Of a stretch of 12,464 bases of DNA, positions 1 to 7,038 are shown piece after piece (within the stretch, counting starts at the first letter, position 1; each line of letters begins with the position of its first letter). The position numbers and the translations under genes were made by a program. The notes below the pieces were generated by a model. The model saw only the letters and a list, made by a program, of their open reading frames with translations, searched no databases and had not been told where the DNA came from. The DNA lies in NCBI GenBank assembly GCA_946481025.1, contig CAMLNA010000125.1, positions 1-12,464 of the forward strand. Reading direction: 5' to 3'. This stretch comes from an uncultured Rivibacter sp. (GTDB taxonomy: Bacteria > Pseudomonadota > Gammaproteobacteria > Burkholderiales > Burkholderiaceae).

Positions 1-579
1 CTGGTCAACGTGCTCACGCTGTCGGGCATCGTGCGCAGCGACATCCGCACCAGCGTGGCGGGCGCCTCGGGCACCGCGCCCGGCGTGCCGGTGAGCGTGC
101 AGATCAACCTGGTCAACACCAACGGCTCCTGCGCCGATCTCTCCGGCTACGCGATCTACCTGTGGCATTGCACCCGCGACGGCGGCTACTCGCTGTATTC
201 GTCGGGCTACACCGGCGAGAACTTCCTGCGCGGCGTGCAGGAAACCGACAGCGACGGCGTGGCCGCCTTCACCACCATCTTCCCGGGCTGCTATTCGGGG
301 CGCATGCCGCACATGCATTTCGAGGTGTACCGCAGCCTCAACAGCGCCACGTCCTACAGCAACAAGCTCAAGACCTCGCAGATCGCCTTTCCGACCGACG
401 TGTGCTCCGAGGTCTACAACGGCGCGAGCGGCTACAGCGCGAGCGTGAGCAACCTGGCGCAGATCAGCTTCGCCACCGACAACGTGTTCTCGGACGGCCA
501 CTCGACGCAGCTGGCCGCGGTGACCGGCAGCGTGGCCACCGGCTATGTCGCGACCTTGACGGTGGGCATCTCGGCATGA
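1..579 (+). CDS. Secreted-type intradiol ring-cleavage dioxygenase (5' end cut by window)
   Basis: The frame is open from base 1, so the true start and any signal peptide lie upstream. A GTG at 10 is only the first possible start codon inside the window. Residues are numbered from that GTG. The family's four non-haem Fe(III) ligands are visible: Tyr60 in DGGYSLYS, Tyr95 in PGCYSGR, and His101 and His103 in PHMHFEV. The LRGVQETDSDG segment before the second Tyr is also typical. Known role of the family: intradiol (ortho) cleavage of catechol-type rings with O2. The C-terminal pattern (DNVFSDG, STQLAAVTGS, GYVATLTVG) resembles the exported group shared by soil bacteria and fungi, rather than cytoplasmic catechol 1,2-dioxygenase or protocatechuate 3,4-dioxygenase. 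This subgroup call, the aromatic substrate and the location are inferred. No other aromatic-degradation gene is visible nearby. Confidence 0.87.
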   Translation: MVNVLTLSGIVRSDIRTSVAGASGTAPGVPVSVQINLVNTNGSCADLSGYAIYLWHCTRDGGYSLYSSGYTGENFLRGVQETDSDGVAAFTTIFPGCYSGRMPHMHFEVYRSLNSATSYSNKLKTSQIAFPTDVCSEVYNGASGYSASVSNLAQISFATDNVFSDGHSTQLAAVTGSVATGYVATLTVGISA

Positions 580-583
580 CGGA

Positions 584-601
584 GTGCCCGGGCAGGGGCA
601 C
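584..601 (+). terminator. Hairpin after the dioxygenase gene
   Basis: GTGCCC (584-589) pairs perfectly with GGGCAC (596-601) across a 6-base loop, five bases past the stop codon. There is no T-tract, so intrinsic termination is possible but not shown. It separates the dioxygenase from the regulator gene at 641. Confidence 0.35.
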
Positions 602-640
602 CCGGTGAGATAGTGTCTGCGCCGCAAGCAGGAGCACACG

Positions 641-1354
641 ATGACCCGATGCCTGGTGGTCGATGACGACCGCGAGATCCGCGTGGCGCTGCAGGAGTAC
701 CTGCAGCGTTTCGGCATGACCGTCTCGGCCGCCGCCAGCGGCGCCGAGATGCGCCGCGAGCTGATGGCCGGTGGCGAGCGTTTCGACGTGGTGGTGCTCG
801 ACCTGATGCTGCCCGATGCCAGCGGCCTGGACCTGTGCCGCTGGGTGCAGGAGACCTCTGCGCTGCCGGTGATCATGCTCACCGCGCAGGGCGATCCGGG
901 CAGCCGGGTGCTCGGGCTCGAGATCGGCGCTGACGACTACCTCGGCAAGCCCTTCGAGCCGCGCGAGCTGGTGGCACGCATCCACGCCGTGCTGCGGCGC
1001 GCCCGGCGCGGCGAACGCGAGTCCGGCGGCGGCCCGCAGCGCGTGGTGTCGTTCGAAGGTTGGTCGTTCGACCGGCTGCTGCGCCAGCTGGTCTCGCCCG
1101 ACCGGGTGGTGGTGGCGCTGTCGAGCGCCGAGTTCCGCCTGCTCGCCGCCTTCGTCGAACGGCCCGGGCGCGTGCTGAGCCGCGAGCAGCTGATCGAGCT
1201 CACGCGCGCACCCGGCGTCGAAGTGAACGACCGCAGCGTGGACCTGGCCGTCTCGCGCCTGCGCCAGAAGCTCGGCGACTCGCCCCGCGAGCCGCGGCTC
1301 ATCCGCACGATGCGCGGCGAGGGATACCTGTTCGACGCGAAGGTCGGGTCATGA
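641..1354 (+). CDS. OmpR-family two-component response regulator
   Basis: This is a 237-residue DNA-binding response regulator. The receiver domain (about 3-118) has the acidic pair in VVDDD (8-10), phospho-acceptor Asp54 in VVLDLMLPD, Thr81 in IMLTAQGD and Lys103 in GKPFEPREL. The C-terminal winged helix (about 135-234) carries the RPGRVLSREQL, VDLAVSRLRQKL and IRTMRGEGYLF elements of the OmpR output domain. Length is normal for the family. A GGAG at 631-634, six bases before the ATG, supports the start. Its stop overlaps the kinase start (ATGA, 1351-1354), so the two are translationally coupled and are almost certainly cognate partners. It resembles OmpR itself, but the target genes are unknown and I assign no symbol. 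Confidence 0.95.
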   Translation: MTRCLVVDDDREIRVALQEYLQRFGMTVSAAASGAEMRRELMAGGERFDVVVLDLMLPDASGLDLCRWVQETSALPVIMLTAQGDPGSRVLGLEIGADDYLGKPFEPRELVARIHAVLRRARRGERESGGGPQRVVSFEGWSFDRLLRQLVSPDRVVVALSSAEFRLLAAFVERPGRVLSREQLIELTRAPGVEVNDRSVDLAVSRLRQKLGDSPREPRLIRTMRGEGYLFDAKVGS

Positions 1355-2487
1355 AACGCTGGCTCGGCGACACGCTCTTCAAGCGGCTGTTCATCCTCAT
1401 GTGGGTGGCGCTGGTGGGCAGCCATGTGCTCGCCTACGGGGTGGCGACCAAGCGTTTCCTGCCCGGCAGCGGCGGGCCGCCGGTTTCCTTGTCGAACCTG
1501 CCGACCTTTCCTTCGCTGCCGCCCACGCCCGGCCTGCCCGGCAACCCGCCGGGGCCGCCTGGCCCGCCGCCGGCGGGCGGCCCGGTCGACCACTCAAAAG
1601 GACACCCCGGCTTGCCCCTCGAATCGCTGCTGCTCGACTACGGGGTGCGCCTGCTGTTCATCGGCCTGGCGGCATGGTGGGGCGCACGCTGGCTGTCGGC
1701 GCCGATGCGCCGGCTCACCCAGGCCTCGCAGCAGCTGGGCGCGGCGCTCGGACGCGACGCCGCGCCACCGCGGCTCGACGAGCAGCGCGGCACGGTGGAG
1801 GTGCGCAACGCCGCACGGGTGTTCAACGAAATGGCCGGCCAGCTGCATGAGCAGTTCAGGGTGCGCGGCCTCATGGTGGCCGCCATCTCGCACGACCTGC
1901 GCACGCCGCTCACCCGGCTGCGCATGCGGCTCGAGAACATGGAAGGCGAGCAGCACCCGGCGGTGCCGCGCTGCATTGCCGACGTGCGCGAGATGAACGA
2001 GCTGATCGACACGGTGCTGCAGGTGTTCCGCGATGCCGGCGCCGCCGAGGCGGCCCAGCCCATCGACGTGCAGGCGCTGGTGCAGGCCATGGCCGACGAC
2101 CTGGCCGAGCAGGGCCAGCCGGTGACGGTGGAGACCGACACGCCCGCGGTGGCGCAGGCACAGCCCGCCGCGCTGCGGCGCGTGCTGGCCAACCTGCTCG
2201 GCAATGCGGTGCGTTATGGCGAGCGGGCCCGGGTGCGGGTGACCCGGCAGGGCGCGCAGGTGAGCGTGCTGATCGACGACGACGGGCCGGGCATCCCGAG
2301 CGAGCAGCTCGAGTCGGTGTTCCAGCCGTTCTACCGCGTCGAGAGCTCGCGCAGCCGCCACACCGGCGGCACCGGCCTCGGGCTGTACATCGCTCGCGAC
2401 CTGGTGAGCCGCCAGGGCGGCAGCATCAGCCTGGCGAACCGGCCCGAAGGGGGCCTGCGCGCTCAGCTGCTGCTGCCGGCCGCATGA
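1351..2487 (+). CDS. EnvZ-like sensor histidine kinase with a proline/glycine-rich periplasmic loop
   Basis: This 378-residue inner-membrane kinase is the partner of the regulator upstream. The start is set by the ATGA overlap at 1351; longer readings in this frame run inside the regulator gene. Order of parts: first membrane segment about 11-33; a short periplasmic stretch rich in Pro and Gly (about 39-82); second membrane segment about 95-116; HAMP about 117-170; HisKA with His181 in SHDLRTPLTRLR; HATPase with N-box Asn285 in NLLGNAVRYG, G1 box DDDGPGIP (309-316), FYRVE, and G2 box GGTGLGL (339-345). All catalytic motifs are intact. The small periplasmic part does not look like a Cache or PAS sensor. 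The stimulus is unknown. It may sense through the membrane or through a partner protein. Confidence 0.94.
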   Translation: MKRWLGDTLFKRLFILMWVALVGSHVLAYGVATKRFLPGSGGPPVSLSNLPTFPSLPPTPGLPGNPPGPPGPPPAGGPVDHSKGHPGLPLESLLLDYGVRLLFIGLAAWWGARWLSAPMRRLTQASQQLGAALGRDAAPPRLDEQRGTVEVRNAARVFNEMAGQLHEQFRVRGLMVAAISHDLRTPLTRLRMRLENMEGEQHPAVPRCIADVREMNELIDTVLQVFRDAGAAEAAQPIDVQALVQAMADDLAEQGQPVTVETDTPAVAQAQPAALRRVLANLLGNAVRYGERARVRVTRQGAQVSVLIDDDGPGIPSEQLESVFQPFYRVESSRSRHTGGTGLGLYIARDLVSRQGGSISLANRPEGGLRAQLLLPAA

Positions 2488-2500
2488 GGCCCGTCGGCCG
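2477..2500. terminator. Possible weak bidirectional hairpin between convergent genes
   Basis: Two copies of the self-complementary hexamer CGGCCG (2477-2482 and 2495-2500) can pair across a 12-base loop. They straddle the 16-base gap between the kinase stop (2487) and the binding-protein stop (2504). There is no T-tract, and such hexamers are common at this GC content. Confidence 0.2.
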
Positions 2501-2503
2501 CGA

Positions 2504-3523
2504 TCACTTCGCGGCGGAGAGCTTCTTCTTCAGCTCCACGCCCACGCCCTTGTTGACGAAGTCGTAGACGGCCACCTTCGACAGGTCGACCTCGCCCGGC
2601 TTGTAGAGGCCGGCCTTGACCATCTTGTCGTGGAAGTCCTGCACCCGCTGCGGCTTCATGGCGCCCACGCCGAGCGTGGCGGCATCGCCGGAATCGACGA
2701 TGCCCAGGTCCTTCATCAGCTGGATCGACTTGCCGATCAGCTCGTCGGTCATCTCGGGGTTGTCGCGCTTGATCAGCGCGTCGGCCGCCTTGCGGTCGCC
2801 GTACAGGTAGTTGACCCAGCCGAGGATCGACGCCTCGACGAACTTCTTCACCAGCTCGGGCTTCTTCTGCACCGTGTCCACCCGCGCCTCGATGGTGGTG
2901 GAGTAGGTGGAGTAGCCATGGTCGGCCAGCAGGAAGACGAGCGGCTTGAAGCCGCCCTGCTTCTCGATGCTGATCGGCTCCTCGACCGCATAGCCCTGCT
3001 GGATGCTTTTCCTGTCGGCCAGGAAGGGGCCCAGGTTGTAGTTGTAGGGCTTGAGCTGCTTGTCGTTGAAGCCGTAGTCGGCCTTGAGCCAGGCCCACCA
3101 CGAGAACTGCGCGTCCTTGGCGATGAAGGCGGTCGGCGCGTTCTTGAGGTCGCTGAACTTCTTGTAGCCCTGGCCGGGGTGGGCGAAGAGGGCCTGCGGG
3201 TCCTTCTGGAACATCGAGGCCACCGTCACCACCGGCACGCCGTTCTTCACGTTGTCGAAGCTGTGCAGCAGGTTGCCGGTCATCAGGAAGTCGATCTTGC
3301 CGGCGGGCAGCAGCGGCCGGTTGTTGACCTGCGGGCCGCCCTGGCGGATCTCGACGTCGAGGCCGTACTTCCTGTAGGTGCCGTCGGCCAGCGCCTGGTA
3401 GAAGCCGCCGTGCGCGGCCTGGGCCTTCCAGTTGGTGGCGAACACGACCTTTTCCTGCGCGGCGGCGCCGAGCGCGGCCAGCGACAGCAGGGCGAGGGGG
3501 ACGAGCTTCTGGGATGCACGCAT
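2504..3523 (-). CDS. NMT1/THI5-like ABC transporter periplasmic substrate-binding protein
   Basis: This 339-residue exported binding protein has a signal peptide at 1-22 (MRASQ, a leucine/alanine core, AAA before Gln23) with no lipobox Cys. The mature start, reading VVFATNWKAQAAHGGFYQALADGTYRKYGLDVEI, is the pattern of the NMT1/THI5-like type II binding proteins that serve pyrimidine, riboflavin, sulfonate or nitrate uptake. I cannot assign the ligand; the cysteine-rich signature of ThiY-type HMP binders is absent. The start is supported by GAGG (3530-3533) six bases upstream. No permease or ATPase gene of this uptake class is in the window. The only ABC gene is an exporter-type fusion far away. 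It follows the hybrid kinase on the same strand after 97 bases and has its own likely -10 box, so it could supply a ligand signal to that kinase or use a transporter encoded elsewhere. Confidence 0.88.
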   Translation of the reverse strand: MRASQKLVPLALLSLAALGAAAQEKVVFATNWKAQAAHGGFYQALADGTYRKYGLDVEIRQGGPQVNNRPLLPAGKIDFLMTGNLLHSFDNVKNGVPVVTVASMFQKDPQALFAHPGQGYKKFSDLKNAPTAFIAKDAQFSWWAWLKADYGFNDKQLKPYNYNLGPFLADRKSIQQGYAVEEPISIEKQGGFKPLVFLLADHGYSTYSTTIEARVDTVQKKPELVKKFVEASILGWVNYLYGDRKAADALIKRDNPEMTDELIGKSIQLMKDLGIVDSGDAATLGVGAMKPQRVQDFHDKMVKAGLYKPGEVDLSKVAVYDFVNKGVGVELKKKLSAAK

Positions 3524-3570
3524 GGGAGTCCTCGGGTGGAGCGGCGGGCGGGGCCCGGCGATGCGCCCGC

Positions 3571-3576
3571 ATGATA
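3571..3576 (-). promoter_or_regulatory. Likely -10 box of the binding-protein gene
   Basis: Read on the minus strand this is TATCAT (5 of 6 to TATAAT). It lies 47 bases upstream of the ATG, in the 97-base gap after the hybrid kinase gene. The expected -35 position is GC-rich with no good hexamer, so an activator may be needed. Confidence 0.4.
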
Positions 3577-3620
3577 GGCAACCCGCCGGCGCGCCGCCAC
3601 CGCTCGAGGGGCTGCGGTGA

Positions 3621-5702
3621 TCAGGCCGACGGCACCGCGGCCGCGCCCTGCAGCGCCCGCTCGATCGCCTGCTGCAGCTCGCGCGAGCCGAGCGGCTTGG
3701 CCAGCACCTGGCCCACGCCGGCCGCCGCCGCGCGGCGCAGCAGGTCGGGGCCGCCGTAGCCGCTGGTCAGCAGCACCGGCAGGTCCGCACGCAGGCGCCG
3801 GGCCTGCTGCGCAAGCGCGGTGCCCGACAGCCCGGGCATCACCTCGTCGGTGAGCAGCAGGTCGAAGCGCCCCGCGTCGGCCTGCAGCTCGGCCAAGGCG
3901 AGCCGCGCATCGGAAAAGCCCACCGGCTCGTAGCCCATGGCGGCGATCCATTCCTCGGCCAGCGCCACCAGCGCCGGTTCGTCGTCGACCACGAGCACAC
4001 GCTGGCCGCGGCCCGGCGGCACGGTCAACGTGCCGGCGGCGGCCACGTCCGGCGCGTCCTCGGCCGGCACACCCTGCACGCGCGGCAGCAGCAGGCAGAA
4101 CGTGCTGCCTTCGTCCGGCCGGCTGCGCACGTCGACCGCGCCGCCGAACTCGGCCACCACGCCGTGCACCACCGCCAGGCCCAGGCCGGTGCCGGCCTGG
4201 CCGCGCGTGGTGAAGAAGGGTTCGAACAGCCGCTCCATGATCTCGGGCGCGATGCCGCGGCCGGTGTCCGCCACGTCGATGGCCACGCAGTCGCCGGCGT
4301 CCATGCGACCGTGCGAGGTCCAGTGCTCGGCGTCGAAGCGGCACGCGCGCACGGACACGCGCAGCACGCCGCCTTCGGGCATGGCCTGCATGGCGTTGGT
4401 GCACAGGTTGGTCACCGCCTCGAACAGGCCGGTGGCGTCGCCGCGCACGAGCAGCGGCGGCTGCAGTGCAATGTCGCGCTCGATCAGCAGCCGCTCGCCG
4501 GCCGAGGCGGCCAGCAGGCCCAGCACCTGCTCGACCACCGGCTGCACCGAAAACACCGTGGCCGGCCGCAGGCCGCCGCGGCTGAAGGTCAGGATGCGCT
4601 CGACCACCGCCTTGCCGCGCTCGGCCGCCTCGAGCACGCGGTCGAGGTGACGCGCCTGCTGGCTGCCTTCGCCCGCGGCCTGCCGGGCCATGTCGCCGAA
4701 GCCGGCCACCGCGGCCAGGATGTTGTTGAAGTCGTGCGCCACGCCGCCGGCCAGGGTCCCCAGCGCGTCGAGCTTCTGCGTGCGGGCGAGCTTGTGCTCC
4801 AGGCGACGCGAATGCTCCATGCGCTCCTGCAGCTGCTGCTGCGCGAGCCGGCGCGAGCGTTCGGCGCGCAGCATGCGCCACAGCAGCGCGGCCACGATGA
4901 GCAGCACGCCGCTGGAAGTCGCCCCGGCGATGCGGGCCAGCTCGCGCCAGCGCGCCAGCACCGCGTCCACGTCGCGGGTCATCACCAGCTCGAACGACAG
5001 CGCCTCGATGCGGCGGCGCGCCGCCAGCCGCTCGCTGCCGTCGGGCGGCGCCGGCTCGCCGGCCAGGCGCACGCCGTCGCGCCGGTAGATGGCCAACCGG
5101 GTATCCGGCGCCGGCTCGGCAGCCGGAAAAGCGCCCAGCAGCCCGCCGGCCGGCAGCTGCGCCACCACCCAGCCGCCAAAGGCCCCGTCCGGCCCCACGA
5201 AACGCAGCGCCACCGCCACCGAGGTCTCGTGGCTGGCGAGATCGGCGTAGGGTTCGCTGACGCGGGCCGCATCGGCCTCGCCGTCGCGGGCGGCCGGATG
5301 GAAGGCCTCGACCGCCGGCACGGCGGCGGGGGTGGAAGCCGCCAGCACGCGGCCCGAGCGATCCACGATCCACAGCGTGCGCAGCAGCGGGATCAGCGAG
5401 GCGCGGCGGTGCAGCTGCGCCGCCGCCTCCTCGCTGGCCGGCTGCGGCTGCAGCCGCGCCTCGCGCAGGTCGTCGCGCGTGGCCTGCAGCGCCAGCAGCA
5501 CGCCCTGCAGGCCGCGCTCGAGCTCGTCGGCCGAGGCGCTGGCCAGGGTCTGCAGGCTGCGCATCTCGATGGCCAGCGTGTCGCGCCGCAGATGCCACAG
5601 CGTCACCACGACCGCCATCGCCATCAGCGTGGCGAGCGCCAGCACCACCAGCACGGCCGGGTGCGGGCGCTGGGCGGAAGGAGGGGAGGGGACGGCGGCC
5701 AT
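3621..5702 (-). CDS. Hybrid sensor histidine kinase with C-terminal receiver domain
   Basis: This is a 693-residue inner-membrane kinase. The chosen start is MAAVPSPP at 5702; longer starts would run into the divergent regulator gene at 5779. Order of parts: membrane segment about 15-37; a large periplasmic region about 40-258 with a Cache-like element (LWIVDRSGRVLAAS, about 110-123); second membrane segment about 261-278; linker helix 280-310; NtrB-type HisKA with His323 in GGVAHDFNNIL; HATPase with Asn436 in TNLCTNAMQ, Asp479 in VADTGRGI and GTGLGLA (504-510); receiver about 567-687 with DD at 573-574, phospho-acceptor Asp619 in LLTDEVMPG, Thr646 and Lys669. All catalytic residues are present. 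There is no Hpt domain here, so the final phosphotransfer partner is unseen. The divergent OmpR-family regulator is the obvious candidate, by position only. No clear Shine-Dalgarno precedes the start. Confidence 0.92.
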   Translation of the reverse strand: MAAVPSPPSAQRPHPAVLVVLALATLMAMAVVVTLWHLRRDTLAIEMRSLQTLASASADELERGLQGVLLALQATRDDLREARLQPQPASEEAAAQLHRRASLIPLLRTLWIVDRSGRVLAASTPAAVPAVEAFHPAARDGEADAARVSEPYADLASHETSVAVALRFVGPDGAFGGWVVAQLPAGGLLGAFPAAEPAPDTRLAIYRRDGVRLAGEPAPPDGSERLAARRRIEALSFELVMTRDVDAVLARWRELARIAGATSSGVLLIVAALLWRMLRAERSRRLAQQQLQERMEHSRRLEHKLARTQKLDALGTLAGGVAHDFNNILAAVAGFGDMARQAAGEGSQQARHLDRVLEAAERGKAVVERILTFSRGGLRPATVFSVQPVVEQVLGLLAASAGERLLIERDIALQPPLLVRGDATGLFEAVTNLCTNAMQAMPEGGVLRVSVRACRFDAEHWTSHGRMDAGDCVAIDVADTGRGIAPEIMERLFEPFFTTRGQAGTGLGLAVVHGVVAEFGGAVDVRSRPDEGSTFCLLLPRVQGVPAEDAPDVAAAGTLTVPPGRGQRVLVVDDEPALVALAEEWIAAMGYEPVGFSDARLALAELQADAGRFDLLLTDEVMPGLSGTALAQQARRLRADLPVLLTSGYGGPDLLRRAAAAGVGQVLAKPLGSRELQQAIERALQGAAAVPSA

Positions 5703-5732
5703 GCGCCGATCGTGCCATGCCGCGCAGCGCCA

Positions 5733-5748
5733 GCCGCTACGATGCGGC
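5733..5748 (+). promoter_or_regulatory. Putative -10 TACGAT inside a small inverted repeat, divergent promoter region
   Basis: In the 76-base gap between the divergent hybrid kinase and regulator genes, TACGAT (5738-5743, 4 of 6 to TATAAT) is flanked exactly by GCCGC (5733-5737) and GCGGC (5744-5748). It would give a leader of about 30 bases for the regulator. No good -35 is visible. The repeat could be an operator or chance. Confidence 0.35.
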
Positions 5749-5778
5749 TTCGCTTCCCCCTGCCATCGCTGTCTGGAC

Positions 5779-6513
5779 ATGAACGCACCGCTGCCCGCGC
5801 ACATCCTCGTCGTCGACGACGACCCGGCGATCCGCGAATTGCTGACCGACTACCTGGGCGCCAACGACCTGCGCGTGAGCGCGGTGGCCAGCGGCCGCGA
5901 GATGCTGGAGCGGCTCGATCGCGAAGCGATCGACCTCGTGGTGCTGGACCTGCGGCTGCCCGGCGAGGACGGCATTGCACTCACCCGCCAGCTGCGCGAG
6001 CGCGGCACGCTGCCCGTGGTGCTGCTGACCGGCCGCAATGAAGAAGCAGACCGGGTGATGGGCCTGGAGCTCGGGGCCGACGACTACGTCACCAAGCCGT
6101 TCTCCAACCGCGAACTGCTGGCACGGCTGCGCGCGGTGCTGCGCCGCTACCAGGTGCAGGCGCTGCTGCCCGAGCGCGACGGCACCCGGCGCGCCTACCG
6201 CTTCAACGGCTGGGAGCTGAACCTGCGCACCCGCCGGCTGCTGTCGCCGCAGGGCGGCGAGCCGATCGAGCTCTCCAACGGTGAATTCAACCTGCTGGCC
6301 GCCTTCTGCGGTGCGCCGCGCCGCGTGCTGTCGCGCGACCAGTTGCTGTCGATGTCGCGCCTGCACGAGGCCGAGGTCTACGACCGCACGATCGACGTGC
6401 AGATCCTGCGGCTGCGCCGCAAGATCGAAGTCGATGCCTCCCGGCCCCGGCTCATCCTCACCGAGCGCGGCGCGGGCTACCTGTTCGACGCCGAAGTGCA
6501 GACGCTGTACTGA
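5779..6513 (+). CDS. OmpR-family two-component response regulator
   Basis: This is a 244-residue DNA-binding response regulator. The receiver (about 8-122) has the acidic pocket in VVDDD (11-15), phospho-acceptor Asp57 in VVLDLRLPGEDG, Thr84 in VLLTGRN and Lys106 in VTKPFSNREL. The winged-helix output domain (about 138-240) shows NGEFNLLAAF, RVLSRDQLL, TIDVQILRLRRKIE and LTERGAGYLF, close to the OmpR/ArcA/TorR group. The start ATG at 5779 has only a weak GGA just upstream, but it gives the normal N-terminus. It diverges from the hybrid kinase across 76 bases, so the two probably share regulation and may be partners. A terminator-like hairpin follows the stop. Confidence 0.94.
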   Translation: MNAPLPAHILVVDDDPAIRELLTDYLGANDLRVSAVASGREMLERLDREAIDLVVLDLRLPGEDGIALTRQLRERGTLPVVLLTGRNEEADRVMGLELGADDYVTKPFSNRELLARLRAVLRRYQVQALLPERDGTRRAYRFNGWELNLRTRRLLSPQGGEPIELSNGEFNLLAAFCGAPRRVLSRDQLLSMSRLHEAEVYDRTIDVQILRLRRKIEVDASRPRLILTERGAGYLFDAEVQTLY

Positions 6514-6514
6514 A

Positions 6515-6532
6515 CGGCCGGCGGGCCGGCCG
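6515..6532 (+). terminator. Strong GC hairpin after the second regulator gene
   Basis: CGGCCGG (6515-6521) pairs perfectly with CCGGCCG (6526-6532) across a 4-base loop, starting one base after the stop codon. A moderately T-rich stretch (6536-6546) follows, which supports an intrinsic terminator, though without a true T-tract. Confidence 0.5.
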
Positions 6533-6546
6533 ACGTGTTGTGTTCT

Positions 6547-6561
6547 CGGCTGTTGCAGCCG
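6547..6561. repeat. Perfect 6-base inverted repeat in the leader of the first BamE-like gene
   Basis: CGGCTG (6547-6552) and CAGCCG (6556-6561) are separated by TTG. It abuts the 19-base motif at 6562. It could be part of an operator or a second hairpin of the preceding terminator region. Confidence 0.4.
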
Positions 6562-6580
6562 CGATGACATCTGCAATGCG
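6562..6580 (+). promoter_or_regulatory. Copy 1 of a 19-base motif shared with the beta-barrel operon leader
   Basis: The sequence CGATGACATCTGCAATGCG matches the minus-strand motif at 11515-11497 at 16 of 19 positions. Both copies lie in intergenic DNA 100-135 bases ahead of an exported-protein gene, and both are AT-richer than the surroundings. This suggests a binding site for a regulator, perhaps one of the two OmpR-family proteins encoded here. The factor is unidentified. Confidence 0.4.
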
Positions 6581-6621
6581 CGCGCCGCGCCGCGTAGTGC
6601 CTGCACAGCGGCGGCACAGGA

Positions 6622-6636
6622 GCATGGCTTCCATGC
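6622..6636. repeat. Perfect 6-base inverted repeat GCATGG-CTT-CCATGC
   Basis: The two arms (6622-6627 and 6631-6636) are separated by 3 bases, 60 bases before the BamE-like start. It may be an operator or an mRNA hairpin in the leader. Confidence 0.35.
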
Positions 6637-6695
6637 GGGCAAGACCTCGCCGGGCGGCGCAGGGCTTGTGACCCGCAGCAAAAGGGATGTTCACC

Positions 6696-7034
6696 ATGCA
6701 ATCCGCCACCTTCATCTCCCGCCTTCCCGCCGCACGCCGGCTGCTGGTCGCCGGCCTCGCGCTGGCGGCGGCCGCAGCGCAAGCGGCCGGCGGCTATTCG
6801 GTCGCGCCCGCGCAGGAAAAGCTGGTCACGGCCGGCATGAGCCAGGGCGAGGTCAAACAGGCCCTGGGCCGGCCCGCACAGACCATGCGCTACGTCAACG
6901 AGGCGGGGCCGACCTGGACCTGGGACGTCAACACCGTCGGCATCGGCGGCGCCGACCAGACGGTGTTCGACGTGGACTTCGGTGCCGACGGGCGGGTGGC
7001 CTCGGCGCAGGAGCGCGTGATACAGCGCGACTGA
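6696..7034 (+). CDS. Small secreted protein with BamE/SmpA-like pattern (paralogue A)
   Basis: This is a 112-residue exported protein. I start it at the ATG at 6696 because AAAGGGA (6681-6687) sits eight bases before it; the ATG at 6687 lies on top of that site. The signal peptide is about 1-30 (RLPAARR, an alanine/leucine core, AQA). No lipobox Cys is present, so it is probably periplasmic rather than a lipoprotein. The mature part has LVTAGMSQGEVKQALGRP followed by a WTWDV strand and VFDVDFGADGRV, the helix-then-sheet pattern of the BamE/SmpA/OmlA fold. Authentic BamE is a lipoprotein of the outer-membrane assembly complex, so this is a fold relative at most. It shares about 56% identity over the last 81 residues, ungapped, with paralogue B at 8402. 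It converges tightly with the GGDEF gene. Confidence 0.8.
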   Translation: MQSATFISRLPAARRLLVAGLALAAAAAQAAGGYSVAPAQEKLVTAGMSQGEVKQALGRPAQTMRYVNEAGPTWTWDVNTVGIGGADQTVFDVDFGADGRVASAQERVIQRD

Positions 7035-7038
7035 GGCT

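Noticed and set aside
2504..3523. Assigning the binding protein as ThiY, SsuA, TauA or RibY
   Set aside because: No ligand-specific signature or pathway neighbour is visible, so only the NMT1-like family is supported.
3283..5718. 811-codon frame on - overlapping the hybrid kinase and binding-protein genes
   Set aside because: It is Arg/Ala/Gly-rich shadow translation shifted by one base from real genes, with no domain pattern.
5703..5804. Longer N-terminus of the hybrid kinase (starts at 5804 or 5780)
   Set aside because: It would overlap the divergent regulator start, and the added residues resemble no known domain. The start at 5702 leads directly to the first membrane segment.
4164..6041. 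Long open frame on + opposite the hybrid kinase gene
   Set aside because: It is antisense to an intact kinase with all motifs and reads as His/Gln/Ala/Arg-rich low-complexity protein, a normal by-product of GC-rich codon bias. The same holds for long frames opposite or overlapping the ABC, GGDEF and binding-protein genes.
6633..6671. Possible 12-codon leader peptide (MRARPRRAAQGL) before paralogue A, with AGGAG ten bases upstream
   Set aside because: It is very short, the spacing is long, its start codon lies in an inverted repeat, and nothing suggests attenuation.
6696..7034. Calling paralogue A (or B) true BamE of the outer-membrane assembly complex
   Set aside because: Neither copy has the lipobox Cys, there are two copies, and no usual bamE neighbour is present. 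Only the fold pattern matches.
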